IMG/VR virus record: IMGVR_UViG_3300030098_002546 | Coordinates: 1 to 26,414 of that record | DNA length: 26,414 nt | Direction: 5' to 3' (one strand) | Source of the DNA: a virus | Shown here: positions 7,274 through 17,040 of the stretch, piece by piece | Layout: each line of letters starts with the position of its first letter | Position numbering within the stretch: the stretch's first letter is position 1 | The notes under the pieces: generated by a model | Seen by the model: the letters and a program-made list of their open reading frames with translations, nothing else | The model's database searches: none | Told to the model about the DNA's origin: nothing | Translations under genes and position numbers: made by a program

Positions 7274-10200
7274 ACAAAAGAGATATTTCACCACTGTCTA
7301 AAAAAGATTCTCTATCTGCTATTTGTTCTTCGGGCCACGGAATAGCGCTTTCTCTATCCTCTCTTATTCTTTCATAGTTGTCTTGAAACCTAGGAGGCAG
7401 TATCCAAGGAGTGAATATTCCATCTTCTATGTTATCCAAAGTAGTGTTATCCACACCTTGAATATTGGTAAGCCTTGTATATTGTTCTTCAAGAATATCT
7501 GGGTCTACCTTTAATTTTTTAAGGTCTTGAAGTTTAAAATAAATATCTTGTTGTATAGTAAACCAAGCTCTTTGAGCATCATCGTATTGGTCTAAAATAT
7601 ATTCTTGCGTTATTCCTGTTTTTAAAACAGTTTCTGGAATAGCTGAATAGAACGAAGCGGGTGCTATGTTGGATTCTACATAACGTTTAAAAATACCGTC
7701 GTCTGTGTCAGTGATAGATGTGATGTAATATCTAACAGCCTCATTCGGATTTGCTGTACTCTGCGTCATACCAGCAATTCTTAATAAAGCTTGTATTTCT
7801 TCAACCCTTCTTCCGCTCTTCGTATATTGATCCTCGTCTTCAGAAAAAGCTTTTATTAAATCTCTACCTTGCCTGTATCCTCCTGGTCCAGCGTTGTCCA
7901 AACCATACACAAAAATTGTTTTTAACTTGTCACCAAGGCTATCGGTAGGATTATAAATTTGTCTACCTGTGTCTGTTTCATTGTTTATCAATTGAGCAGA
8001 AACTTCAGCTGCAATTGAAAGACCGTAATAATCTTCTAAAAATTGTATGGTAGCTTCAATAGAACCATCTACAATCGCTTCTGGAATGGAGGCTTGTTCT
8101 TCCCCTCTATCTCTTATAGAGCTATCAATTGCTGTATAAGCTCTTTGCAAAAAGGTAAACGGCATTAGGTAATCTAACAATATATAATCAAAACCTGTTC
8201 CATCCTCTCTTACAGAGCTCGTTGGTGCTCTTGTAGCGTTTTTGTTGTACTCCGCTCCAATTCCGTCTGCTGCTTCTAAGTCTTCGTCGTCTACATCATA
8301 CATAACTTGACCTAAAGCAACCAATGCAGCAGGTAGTCCTACGATGGAACCTCCACCAATCAAAAGTCGTTTAGCTGCTTTTCTATGAAAAGGTCTTTGG
8401 TTTAAAAAAGACACATAAGGTTTGCCATCAGCTCCCATGTAAGCAGCCTTTTCTAAAGGCAAGCCAGCTTTTTCCATTAGCTCGTCAGGCACTCTATATG
8501 TCGCGTCTTTAACCTGCATTTGAACCAAGTTTCCACTGACTCTTATCATTTCTGTTGGGAAAGCAATAAAGTTTCCAAGAGGAAGTTTTCTCCAAAACTT
8601 TGCAAAAGCTCCAACATAATCATAGTTAGGAATAGTGTTTCTGGTTATATGCGCGGCCAAGTGTTTAGTGTAACTGTCTAAATCAGTCACGTTTCTATAT
8701 AAAACAGCTGCGCTTGATTTATATGTGCCAATGTTTGTCGTCAACGTGCTTGAATAATCTCTTAAAATTTCAAGTTTCAACTCGTCTGTTAAAGGAGGAA
8801 ACCCATTTGCAACAGCTGCTTCTGACATTCTGTTTAAAGAATTTTTTATTTCAATAATGTTTGCTCCCCATGTCATCAGTTTAAAGTAATCATCGGCGGC
8901 AGCGTAGGTTCCTTTAAGCTTTCTAAAGACGGAACCAACAGTTTTGTCTATAGCATAACCAGGCAAAGTCATAGCCGTGGTAAAAGCCGTTTCTGTGTTC
9001 AAATGTTTTAGTGAGTACAAAGCGTGCATTACTTTTTCAGCGGTGTCGTACTTACCCGATCCTATCTCATTAAAAATACCAAACGCGTCGTTAAGATTGG
9101 CACTTGTGTTTGAAATGCCAAGTTGTCTAGCAATCCTCATTGTAGCTCTGGCTTCTCCAGCCGAGTTTCCTTGCCCTACTATATTTCCATCTTTGTCGTA
9201 AGCAAGTCCCGGAAAAAGCTCTTGCATAATGGTGTTGTTTGTAAGGCTCCAATCTCCTTGAATTAAATGCCCTCCTGCCATAAACATTAGTGCCGCACCA
9301 AAAAAGTTTCTGGTTTGGGTTCCTGGACTCAAGACAATCATTCCACCTTGAATACCTGCTTTAGCTCTTAAAAAAGTGTTTTGGTAAAGGTTTATCGGAC
9401 CGCTCCAACTGTTCGCTTGTGACAAAGTATCTAATCCTAACTCTTGTGCTATTTCTTTAGTGGTCCACATACCTTTTAAAGGATTAAACTCATCTACGGT
9501 AGGTATCTCAAAATCAAACACCCCAGGAATTTTCTTTTGAGAAAACATCATTTCGCCAGGCATGTTGTTAATGTTTTTAAGATCTCTATAAAAATTGTGC
9601 ATCTCTATAAGTTTTGCAACACGAGAAATGCTGGTAGCCGTCATTAAAGTCGGATCGGTTATCTCTCCCATCAAACGTCTTACAGCAAAAGGTATTTTAT
9701 ATCTTTCTTGCAAAAGCTTTGGACCTTCTGGAAGATTTACCGCCGTCGCTTCGTTTTTCATTTTCATAACACCAGGAAGACTCGCCATATCAGCGGAAGA
9801 ACTAAAATATGTTTGCGTTAAAATGTCGTCAACTATGTTTATAGCGTCCTGTCTTGTGAAAGTTGGATCTCCTGCGTTCATGGTTTCAAGAGAAACAATT
9901 GCAGATTCAATAAGGTTTTGAGCTGCTGGCGATTTAATAAAAGCAGCACTAAATTTTGGGTTGAATCCCAACTGGTTTTCAAACAAAGCAAAAGAGCTTA
10001 CAACATAGGAGCCTAATTGATTTTCTAAAATCTGTCTTGTCGCTCCTTTTGCGTCTTCAACATCCCCTAACATCTCAGGAGGAAACTCGTTTAGTATTCT
10101 TTCTGTTAAAACATCTATTGATTTTCTTGCTCTAAGAGCAGCTTTTCTTAAAGGACTTGTTGGCAAATCTTGCGCAGCAACACTGGTTTTTTGGTTGCCT

Positions 10201-12662
10201 GCAAGCAATGTTTTTAAATCATCTATTGCATCCGCGTTTTCTTCTGGGTTTTGTTCCAACAAATTTAACTCGTTTAAAGCCGCATTTTTTCCTTCTGGGT
10301 CTAGTTCAACCAAGGCTCCCGTTTTTCTAATAAAGTTTCTAACTTTTCTTCGTACTTCTTGTTCAGCTTCTAAAAACCTTTTTGTTTTAAACACACTGTC
10401 TTTTTTGGATGTTTCTTCAACCGCAGCTGCAATAATGGCTTTTTCTAAATCCGTTGCCATTTCTTTTGCTGTTTGGTTGTGTGCTCTTAAAGCTGCTTGA
10501 GTTTGTTTTTGTTTAGCCGTTGCTATTAGACCCATTTTACCCATTGGTCTAAACAAAGCAGACAAACGTCCTTTTGCTTTTGTAATAAACTCTCTTTGAT
10601 CTAGAGGTCTACTGCTTCCAACAAGTCTCATACCTATAAGTTCTGAGTTAGGTATTTTTGAAATAGGGTCTACAATCAACTCATCAATTGTTTTTCCTTG
10701 ATAATTATTTTCAAATTCGTTTGAGTCAATGCTGGCGTCTTTACCCGTTGCAATTAATTTACCTAGATTTTTTTCTGCCAATATTGGTCTACCACCTTCT
10801 TCTTGTGTCGCCTCATCAATTAAGTTTTCCAACTCTTTGTTTTCTAAAAACTGTCTTTGAAAATAAATTTTTCCTTTTTCATTTCCTAAATCATCGTACA
10901 ACATAACTCTGGCAGACATGGCGTTGCCTTGTTCAGACAAACTGTCTCTTGTGTTTATATCTATAGGCAAGCCTTTGGTTTCGTCCCCTTCTTTTCTTTG
11001 AACATTTATATCAACAGGGCGAGTCATTTTTTCGTTTTTCATTCGATTTAACTCGTTTATAGACATAAGTTCTGCAATTTCAAAAGCAAGTTCTGTGTTG
11101 CTCATTGAAGAAGTGTTGTCTATAGAATCTCTTGGACGGTTTCTTTGAACAGCTCTTATCAAAGCTTCTCTGTCATATTTTTCAGACAGGTTTTTTATAT
11201 AATTTCTAAAGCCCGCTTTTCCCTCTAAAGATATAGTGATCGGCCCAGGAGCCGATTCTTTTTGTTGCATTTGAGAAGTCGCGTTAGCAAAAGCTTCTAT
11301 TGAATTGTCCCAAGCTCCTTCCATTTCAGGGTTGTTGTAAAAGTTTGAATCAAACGCAGGAGGGGTAAAACTGTATCGACCTTGGCCCCCCGCCCAAAGT
11401 GTGTAGTTACTCCAAGTCTCTTCAGGAGTTGCACCTTGAAATTCTCTTGACACATAATCAAAAAGCTCTTGACCAGCCATAGACTCAAATAGTTTTGTGT
11501 TTTCTTTAAACCGCTTTTCAAACGTTTCTTCGCTGCCCAAATCCATTTCAAGCGCTTCTTTTTCTGCGACTTCTTGAAACTGTGTTTTGTAGAAACCTTT
11601 TAGTTTTTCAAAAACTTGGTCCGTCGTATCTCCAGGCAAAACTGTAATGTCATTTTCTTCTGCCGCCTTCTTCAAAATATCCATGTCTATAACAGCGCCT
11701 TCAGACAAATCTTGTCCTTGAGTTTCTAAATACTCCATGAGTTGTCCTTGGGCAAAAGTTTCGAGAGTTTCTTCTATAAGTTCTTGGCTGTCTTTAGCCA
11801 TCTTCTCTCGTTCTTTTATGTTTTTATATTTGGTGTGTCTTCTGTTTACACTAGAAACAACAGCAGGCGCCTCAAAAGCAAGCTCTCCCGCAATGCCCGA
11901 AGCAATACCAGTAGTAGGATCCAATGTCGGATCAACATATTTTTTTGTTAATAAGTTTGAAGAAACATTGTCTCCAGTTTCTGCCCCAGCTTGTAATACT
12001 GCTTGTATCAAAGATCTTTTAAAAGGCTCTATTGATCTACCAACAAGAGCAAGAGGAAGAGTTGCGGCATTGATGATTGAACTTAAACCAGATTTTTTAA
12101 GAGCGTAAAGCTCTGCTCCCTCTTCGTCGTCGGGATTTTCTTCTAAATATTCAAAATACGAGTTTCCAAAATCTTGAGCAAATACTGTAGCGCCACCGCC
12201 CAACATGCCTCCAGCAAGCGCTCCAGCAGGGCCACCCATTAAGAAACCAGCTGTGGCTCCTGTTCCAGCGCCAGCTAAAAAAGGAACAGAACCAGGTATT
12301 GCTTCTCCCAAAGTTTTAGCCCACCATTTTGAATCAGACAGATTTTTAAACTGCTCTGCTCCAGCGTCTCCATACTTTGCTCTGTAAACCTCTCTCGCTG
12401 CCGCTTCTTCTAATTCTTTTATTCCTTCTGCTCTTTTTTGAGCATCTTCGCTTTCCGCATCATCAATCGCTTGCTTTGTTTGTCTAAAAGACATCCTAGT
12501 AGCGGCGCTTCCTTTTTTAAGACTTTTAGCAAATATCTCTCCAAGCCCTAGCTCTTCGCCTTCGGGCAAATCTTTTTCTTCTTCAGGTAGTGTTTTTTCA
12601 GGAAGATCTTGATTGGCAAGGATTGTTTGTCTTCGCCTTAACTGTTCCTCAGTGTAGGGCAT
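7236..12662 (-). CDS. Giant virion-associated protein (probable internal/ejection protein)
   Basis: This is a single uninterrupted 1808-aa frame and the last gene of the leftward late unit. The N-terminus is highly charged (residues 1-110). It is followed by a Gly/Ala-rich hydrophobic stretch at about 118-162 (AGTGATAGFLMGGPAGALAGG), the kind of segment seen in membrane-active or ejected proteins. Long helical, charged regions fill most of the middle. Near residue 1110 is SPGTQTRNFFGAALMF, like the NP-TH-RN motif I associate with large phage polyvalent proteins. A second hydrophobic segment lies near residues 1435-1460, just before an acidic patch. I see no lysozyme, transglycosylase or peptidase signature. 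Size, position after the tail genes and composition suggest an analogue of T7 gp16 or other internal ejected proteins. The name is inferred. The start ATG follows the upstream stop as TAACATG. Confidence 0.6.
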   Translation of the reverse strand: MPYTEEQLRRRQTILANQDLPEKTLPEEEKDLPEGEELGLGEIFAKSLKKGSAATRMSFRQTKQAIDDAESEDAQKRAEGIKELEEAAAREVYRAKYGDAGAEQFKNLSDSKWWAKTLGEAIPGSVPFLAGAGTGATAGFLMGGPAGALAGGMLGGGATVFAQDFGNSYFEYLEENPDDEEGAELYALKKSGLSSIINAATLPLALVGRSIEPFKRSLIQAVLQAGAETGDNVSSNLLTKKYVDPTLDPTTGIASGIAGELAFEAPAVVSSVNRRHTKYKNIKEREKMAKDSQELIEETLETFAQGQLMEYLETQGQDLSEGAVIDMDILKKAAEENDITVLPGDTTDQVFEKLKGFYKTQFQEVAEKEALEMDLGSEETFEKRFKENTKLFESMAGQELFDYVSREFQGATPEETWSNYTLWAGGQGRYSFTPPAFDSNFYNNPEMEGAWDNSIEAFANATSQMQQKESAPGPITISLEGKAGFRNYIKNLSEKYDREALIRAVQRNRPRDSIDNTSSMSNTELAFEIAELMSINELNRMKNEKMTRPVDINVQRKEGDETKGLPIDINTRDSLSEQGNAMSARVMLYDDLGNEKGKIYFQRQFLENKELENLIDEATQEEGGRPILAEKNLGKLIATGKDASIDSNEFENNYQGKTIDELIVDPISKIPNSELIGMRLVGSSRPLDQREFITKAKGRLSALFRPMGKMGLIATAKQKQTQAALRAHNQTAKEMATDLEKAIIAAAVEETSKKDSVFKTKRFLEAEQEVRRKVRNFIRKTGALVELDPEGKNAALNELNLLEQNPEENADAIDDLKTLLAGNQKTSVAAQDLPTSPLRKAALRARKSIDVLTERILNEFPPEMLGDVEDAKGATRQILENQLGSYVVSSFALFENQLGFNPKFSAAFIKSPAAQNLIESAIVSLETMNAGDPTFTRQDAINIVDDILTQTYFSSSADMASLPGVMKMKNEATAVNLPEGPKLLQERYKIPFAVRRLMGEITDPTLMTATSISRVAKLIEMHNFYRDLKNINNMPGEMMFSQKKIPGVFDFEIPTVDEFNPLKGMWTTKEIAQELGLDTLSQANSWSGPINLYQNTFLRAKAGIQGGMIVLSPGTQTRNFFGAALMFMAGGHLIQGDWSLTNNTIMQELFPGLAYDKDGNIVGQGNSAGEARATMRIARQLGISNTSANLNDAFGIFNEIGSGKYDTAEKVMHALYSLKHLNTETAFTTAMTLPGYAIDKTVGSVFRKLKGTYAAADDYFKLMTWGANIIEIKNSLNRMSEAAVANGFPPLTDELKLEILRDYSSTLTTNIGTYKSSAAVLYRNVTDLDSYTKHLAAHITRNTIPNYDYVGAFAKFWRKLPLGNFIAFPTEMIRVSGNLVQMQVKDATYRVPDELMEKAGLPLEKAAYMGADGKPYVSFLNQRPFHRKAAKRLLIGGGSIVGLPAALVALGQVMYDVDDEDLEAADGIGAEYNKNATRAPTSSVREDGTGFDYILLDYLMPFTFLQRAYTAIDSSIRDRGEEQASIPEAIVDGSIEATIQFLEDYYGLSIAAEVSAQLINNETDTGRQIYNPTDSLGDKLKTIFVYGLDNAGPGGYRQGRDLIKAFSEDEDQYTKSGRRVEEIQALLRIAGMTQSTANPNEAVRYYITSITDTDDGIFKRYVESNIAPASFYSAIPETVLKTGITQEYILDQYDDAQRAWFTIQQDIYFKLQDLKKLKVDPDILEEQYTRLTNIQGVDNTTLDNIEDGIFTPWILPPRFQDNYERIREDRESAIPWPEEQIADRESFLDSGEISLLSNPELPTPWTED

Positions 12663-12663
12663 G

Positions 12664-14049
12664 TTACACTCCTTCGTTTACAGGCTCGTCTACAGGTAGT
12701 GCTCTAAATTCGTTTACATAAACAGAAGACTGTTTTGGATCAAAGGTTCCAGCTGCTCTAATTTTAGCGATGATAAAGTCTGCAAAACTTGTTGGCGCTC
12801 CGTTGTATGTTTTTATTACAGCTAAAGTACGGTCATGCGCCTCAACAATGTCGCTGTGTCCTTGCATAGCAAAAACCACAGACGCGTGATCCGTAGAAGA
12901 AGAGTTACCTAGTTTTCTTTCCTTTAAAAGGTCTTGAGAACTGGACATAACAGATTCATAAATCTTTTTCTTGTCTATTATAGGACCTTCATCGTCATCA
13001 AAAATAGCGTCTCTTATAGTAGCTGTAAACTGTGGGCCTTGTCCTTGTGCTCTGCTACTTAACTGATTTCCAAGTCGAATCATTTCAAGTTCGTCTGCTA
13101 GCACCTTGTCTCGCGCTGTTGCTTGATTTGCTCTATAGGCGTTCATCTGCGACGCAAACCCAAGTATGCCTCCTTGTTTTGTTTGTGGCATCACTGCTGA
13201 TTTTTTTGCTAATTCTTTACGCTCTTCTATAATATTGTTTATTCTTTCCATTAACTGTTGTTGTTTTGTGGTGTCTACTTGTTGAGTACCTAACAAAGCA
13301 GATCCTCCCGCTTTTAAAAGTCTTTCTTTCTCTTCGTTAGAAAGCCCTTGCCACACATTCCAAGGAAAAGAACCTAGTCCATATTGCGCAAGATCTTCTG
13401 GCTTTTGAACCAAACCAGCCAATGTTGATCCTCCCTCTTGCATACCCGGAGCAGTAAGCATGTTTTTAATTTCTGTTAAAAAACTAGGTGTCAAAAGTTG
13501 CTCGTTAGGAAACGCTTCTGTGATACCAAATTCTTTTTTCAATTTTTGCAAAGAATTAGAATAAGCCACACTCATGTTTTTTAAATAGCTTTGTACTTTT
13601 TCCATGTCTTTGGTTTTCATAACAAAGCCAGAAATTTCGTCGTAAAAATCTTGCTTTAAGTTTTTCAAAGCGTTTTCAAAACCACTAGGTCCTTGGTCCT
13701 TGGACATTTTGCCCATACCCATGCCCATAGGTTTAGTTTCCATTTTACTGATGTCTTCGATTGAAGGATTGGTCATGCTCGCCATAGTATTAAGCGCCAT
13801 GTTAATGTCTTGATCGCCTTGTTCAAAGAGTTGTGTGGGCATCACTTTGCCACCCATTTGATAACGCTTACCGTCCATAACGTTTTCTTTTTGACCTTTG
13901 GTCATCTTGTCCCAAATAGAAAACATTTTTTTGCGTTCCACAGGTGTTGCGCCAACAGCTCCCCCACCTCTGTAGCTAGGGTAAGGTACAGCGCCTCCGC
14001 TTTGCATATCAACGGCGGAAGAGAACATTTTACGTCCTTTCCAAGCCAT
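12664..14049 (-). CDS. Putative virion protein, Met/Gly-rich N-terminus
   Basis: This 461-aa protein of unknown function lies within the late virion block. The N-terminal 110 residues are rich in Gly, Met and Lys, with repeated GG motifs (MQSGGAV at 15-21, GGGAV near 29, YQMGGKVMP near 64, MGMGMGK near 110). A segment FEQGDQDINMALNTMA near residue 75 is one I recall from other marine phage virion-type proteins. The middle and C-terminal parts are mostly charged helices, with an acidic patch FDDDEGP and a C-terminal domain without recognisable motifs. The ATG overlaps the preceding stop as TAATG, and the gene abuts the 1808-aa gene. A GGTCC-type repeat lies within it at 13688. It could be a minor tail or internal protein; this is inferred from position only. 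Confidence 0.6.
   Translation of the reverse strand: MAWKGRKMFSSAVDMQSGGAVPYPSYRGGGAVGATPVERKKMFSIWDKMTKGQKENVMDGKRYQMGGKVMPTQLFEQGDQDINMALNTMASMTNPSIEDISKMETKPMGMGMGKMSKDQGPSGFENALKNLKQDFYDEISGFVMKTKDMEKVQSYLKNMSVAYSNSLQKLKKEFGITEAFPNEQLLTPSFLTEIKNMLTAPGMQEGGSTLAGLVQKPEDLAQYGLGSFPWNVWQGLSNEEKERLLKAGGSALLGTQQVDTTKQQQLMERINNIIEERKELAKKSAVMPQTKQGGILGFASQMNAYRANQATARDKVLADELEMIRLGNQLSSRAQGQGPQFTATIRDAIFDDDEGPIIDKKKIYESVMSSSQDLLKERKLGNSSSTDHASVVFAMQGHSDIVEAHDRTLAVIKTYNGAPTSFADFIIAKIRAAGTFDPKQSSVYVNEFRALPVDEPVNEGV
13688..13705 (+). repeat. GGTCC 7-bp-period motif, site 3
   Basis: GGTCC at 13688 and 13695, then GGAC at 13702, with a 7-bp period. The gene here runs on the opposite strand. GGTCCTTGGTCC is shared exactly with site 5. 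Confidence 0.6.
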
Positions 14050-14894
14050 TAAACGTACCCAAGCAACTTAAACAAGTCTGCTAAACCACCGCCAGCTTGA
14101 GAACCGTAAGTAGTTGTAGCTCCTTGTGGAATCATTCCAAGCATACCTTGATACATTTGCATACGTTTCCAAGGCTCCATAGCCATTTCTTGTGCGCCTT
14201 TATATTGAGAATCATACATTTGTTGTTGTATGTCTCTGCCTTGACTTCCAAGTTTACCAAACTGGTTTATTTGATTTATAAGAGCTTGTTGTCCTTGCAT
14301 ACCTAAACCAGCAAAATTTCCTCCCATTTGTCCCATTTGAGTTCCAAGTTGACCTAAACCTTGTCCAGCTCTTTGTGCCAAATTTTGTGCTTGAGTATAG
14401 CCTTGTTGCCTTATGCCACTGACCGCTTCCATCATACCTCGACTGGCCTGTCTTTGTCTTTCTTGTTCCATAAGACGTCCACGAGAACCACCAAACGCAC
14501 CAGAACCTACGGCTCCTGCTCTATCTTGCAAGCCTTGTTGAGCGGTGGCTTGTTGCATGTCTCTCATAGTTTGCTGAACTACTCGATCTTCATACGGATT
14601 ATAAAACTGTTGTGCTGCCATCGGATTATACATTCCTTGTGCTTGTTGCATAGCCCCAAAACCTTGTTGTGACATGCCCGCACCTTGTTGTAAATACGGT
14701 GCAAATCCTCCAAGACCGCCCGCCAGTGCTCGCGCTTGCATTTGGTAAGGATCGAGTCCAGCAACTTGTCTGATTGGAACAGGAATAGGCTGATTAGCTA
14801 AACCCGCTGCTGATTCTAAAAACCCACGACGCATTGCCGCAGCATAAGGCTGGTCGTAATAAGCGTCTGTTGTTGGATCGGCGTAACTTGCCAT
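14049..14894 (-). CDS. Gln/Gly/Met-rich virion-type protein
   Basis: This 281-aa protein is dominated by Gln, Gly, Met and Ala. An ordered core around residues 90-150 includes FYNPYEDRVVQQTMRDM and SGAFGGSRGRLMEQER, a pair of motifs I recognise from uncharacterised phage structural or injection proteins, where a helix is followed by a GAFGGSR turn. The rest is low-complexity helix with QGL/QMG repeats, and the C-terminus is short and hydrophobic (GGLADLFKLLGYV). It begins directly after the TAG of the upstream gene (TAG|ATG) and its stop overlaps the next start, so it is translated as part of the block. A likely role is a minor virion protein that is packaged or ejected with DNA. No enzyme motif is seen. 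Confidence 0.65.
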   Translation of the reverse strand: MASYADPTTDAYYDQPYAAAMRRGFLESAAGLANQPIPVPIRQVAGLDPYQMQARALAGGLGGFAPYLQQGAGMSQQGFGAMQQAQGMYNPMAAQQFYNPYEDRVVQQTMRDMQQATAQQGLQDRAGAVGSGAFGGSRGRLMEQERQRQASRGMMEAVSGIRQQGYTQAQNLAQRAGQGLGQLGTQMGQMGGNFAGLGMQGQQALINQINQFGKLGSQGRDIQQQMYDSQYKGAQEMAMEPWKRMQMYQGMLGMIPQGATTTYGSQAGGGLADLFKLLGYV

Positions 14895-15980
14895 CTAACC
14901 CCCCATTGAATTGATTTGTTCTAGTGTCGGTATGCCCACTGCATCTACCGCTTCTCTACGGATAACAAACTCACCAGGCTCTAGTTTTGCAAAAGTAATA
15001 TCACCTGGTCTGTTTTTTATAGAGCCTCCGCTTTTGTAACCCATTTTTTGTACTACATCGGGTCTAACTTTAGCCAACGCAGCTAAACCTTTGTTTGGAA
15101 ATTTTTTTGCTTCTCCACCTTTCATCATTCCTGGTGCGTTTCCATAACCTACTCCTGGAAGCAATGCAGGCTGTAGTTTTGTAGGTTGATAATCTTGATA
15201 ATTAAAAGGTTGTGCTTGTCCGTAAGCTTGTTCTCCTATGGGAACCGATCCTCCACTTCCGCGTTGATCTTTTAACAACGATTTCATCATAAGATAATCG
15301 ATCAAAGGGTTTCCAGAACCTTTTCCACCTAAAAAAGACCCTAAAAAATTTCCACCGCCAAGTCCTAACAAACCCAAAAGTCCGCCAAACATGTCTTTAA
15401 GTTTAGGTCCTAAAGTCCCACCAAAAATTCCTGTTTCTGTTCCAGTTCCGTTTGTTTCTGTTTCACCTCCGTTTGTTTCTGCTCCAGCTTCTGAATCAAC
15501 TCCAGCCTCGTCACTGTAAGGAAAAAAATCATCCATTTCTGTTCCAGTTTCGGTGCCCTCACTAGATCCATAAGCTCCTTCGATTATTGCGTCTATAATA
15601 GCTTTGATGCTCTCATCTGGGTCAAAACCATAATCAAAATCAAAATCATAATCACTTAAACCAGAGCCATAAGACACGGAACTATCCGGCATTCCTGCCA
15701 TGTTGGAAGCAGATAAAGCTCCAGACGAAATTAAATCTTCTAAAGTAGGATAATTAGATGTTTGGTCGAGATTAAATCCAGCAGCCCCTAAAACAGACGG
15801 AGACATAAAATCAACGTAATCTCCAAACAAGTTAGAAATTCCACCACCAGCACTTGAAGCCATGTCTCCAAAAATACTGTAATCTGATCTGGGGGGTGGT
15901 GTGTACGACGTATCAACCGAATCATCAATGATATCATCAATGATATCTGAATAGTCGTAATCGTAATTAAAATCTACCAT
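14895..15980 (-). CDS. Virion-type protein with tape-measure-like C-terminal motif
   Basis: This 361-aa protein has four parts. Residues 1-30 are Asp/Tyr-rich (YDYDYSDIIDDIIDD). Residues about 30-190 are acidic and Ser/Gly/Thr-rich. A Gly/Leu-rich hydrophobic segment near 190-220 (GGLLGLLGLGGGNFLGSFLG) could insert in a membrane. The C-terminal third contains MMKGGE, YKSGGSI and finally FAKLEPGEFVIRREAVDAVG followed by PTLEQINSMGG. That last pattern (LxPGEFVIR, then a helix, then IN) matches the short conserved C-terminus common in phage tape-measure proteins, although this protein is far too short to be a conventional one. It is probably a tail-associated or ejected protein. The ribosome site is AGGAA, 8 bases before the ATG, and a promoter-like sequence lies upstream. 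Confidence 0.6.
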   Translation of the reverse strand: MVDFNYDYDYSDIIDDIIDDSVDTSYTPPPRSDYSIFGDMASSAGGGISNLFGDYVDFMSPSVLGAAGFNLDQTSNYPTLEDLISSGALSASNMAGMPDSSVSYGSGLSDYDFDFDYGFDPDESIKAIIDAIIEGAYGSSEGTETGTEMDDFFPYSDEAGVDSEAGAETNGGETETNGTGTETGIFGGTLGPKLKDMFGGLLGLLGLGGGNFLGSFLGGKGSGNPLIDYLMMKSLLKDQRGSGGSVPIGEQAYGQAQPFNYQDYQPTKLQPALLPGVGYGNAPGMMKGGEAKKFPNKGLAALAKVRPDVVQKMGYKSGGSIKNRPGDITFAKLEPGEFVIRREAVDAVGIPTLEQINSMGG

Positions 15981-16003
15981 TTGCTTGTTCCTGTTTTCGT
16001 TTT

Positions 16004-16032
16004 ATTCTAGCATGTTTTATTACTAATGTTTA
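16004..16032 (-). promoter_or_regulatory. Possible sigma70-like promoter upstream of the 361-aa gene
   Basis: This is one of the longer gaps in the late unit. On the minus strand TAAACA (16032-16027) and TAGAAT (16009-16004) are separated by 17 bases, matching 4/6 and 5/6 of the -35 and -10 consensus. The start codon lies 24 bases downstream of the -10. AT-rich DNA gives such matches by chance, so this is weak evidence for an internal late promoter. Confidence 0.25.
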
Positions 16033-17040
16033 TTTTCTTGAAGCCCCACCACTACTTATTTTCCTGTTTAGCCCAGAGCGATCATATTTTGCCTCTTTCC
16101 CCGTTAAGGCTCTTGCTGCGGCCCTTTTAGCCAACATTTTTCCAATATTGCTTGCCCTTAGTCCTTGGTTCATAGACTGTGCAACACCTGGCACTAAACC
16201 ATACATAAAAGCACTGGGATCACCGCCTGTTTCTGCTAACCTTTCACCAATTCCTCCACCGTACATATTTTGTTGTTTAATCATATCAGCAATTTCAGAA
16301 ATTCTAGGCTTTCTAGGTTTTCTTGTTCTTTTCTGAGCAGTGACTTCGACAGGCTGTATATCTGGATACATGTCTACATTTTCAGCTTCTTTTTCTGCAA
16401 AAGACTTTATTGGTAATATTCTAGCAAACAAGTTTCTAAGTTGTGGCCCTAGTCCTTGGCCCAATATACCCCGTTGTCCTTCTATTCTAGGCTGTATTCT
16501 ATTTAACAAATAACCAATTCCTGCAATCTGCGGAAACATTTGAGCAAACTTAACTCTGTTTGCTATTTGACTTGCTGCACCAAAAGGATTCTTTTTAAAA
16601 GCTTTGTCAAGACCTAAACCTCCAATACCAGACGTTCCATATCCTAATAAACCTCCTTGATTGCCAATCAAAGAAACAATTGGTCCATATTTCTGAGCCA
16701 TTTTCTTAATGGCTTCTCTTCGTAAAAACTCTCTTGCTATACCTTTTCCACCACCAAAATTAGGATCAAAAATACCCGCACCAATTATGTTGGTGGTGGG
16801 GTCCATTTTCATAATGTTTGCAAGAAGTTGTCTTCTCCACGCTTTTTCTCTTTCACGAATTGCTTGAACAGCGGCTGAAGGTTCTTCTTCCTCTGTTACC
16901 ATAACCGAACCACCTGACTGATACCCCTTGTACCCAGAAGCATACGCAGCTCTCGCTTGTTTAGCAGCTTGAGCTTTTGTCGGATAAACCTTTCCAGATT
17001 CACCCCACTTGTATCCTCCTTTTACTTTCTTAATAGGCAT
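16030..17040 (-). CDS. Virion-type protein with KVKGGYKWG N-terminal motif
   Basis: The frame is open further upstream, but I place the start at 17040: the ATG overlaps the preceding stop as TAATG, and the resulting N-terminus is MPIKKVKGGYKWGESG followed by KVYPTKAQAAKQARAAYASG. I recognise this short basic module from the ends of many uncharacterised phage proteins. It is followed by YQSGGSV (41-47) and an acidic run. The 336-aa protein then has charged helices, a Gly-rich stretch with hydrophobic residues around 110-160, and a basic, Arg/Lys-rich C-terminus (ending SSGGASRK). No enzymatic motif is seen. It sits between the tail/stopper genes and the Gly-rich virion proteins. The basic ends suggest contact with DNA, but that is inference. 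Confidence 0.6.
   Translation of the reverse strand: MPIKKVKGGYKWGESGKVYPTKAQAAKQARAAYASGYKGYQSGGSVMVTEEEEPSAAVQAIREREKAWRRQLLANIMKMDPTTNIIGAGIFDPNFGGGKGIAREFLRREAIKKMAQKYGPIVSLIGNQGGLLGYGTSGIGGLGLDKAFKKNPFGAASQIANRVKFAQMFPQIAGIGYLLNRIQPRIEGQRGILGQGLGPQLRNLFARILPIKSFAEKEAENVDMYPDIQPVEVTAQKRTRKPRKPRISEIADMIKQQNMYGGGIGERLAETGGDPSAFMYGLVPGVAQSMNQGLRASNIGKMLAKRAAARALTGKEAKYDRSGLNRKISSGGASRK

Noticed and set aside
14895-15980. Calling the 361-aa gene a tape-measure protein
   Set aside because: Only the C-terminal motif matches; the length and acidic, Ser/Gly-rich body do not fit a tape measure.
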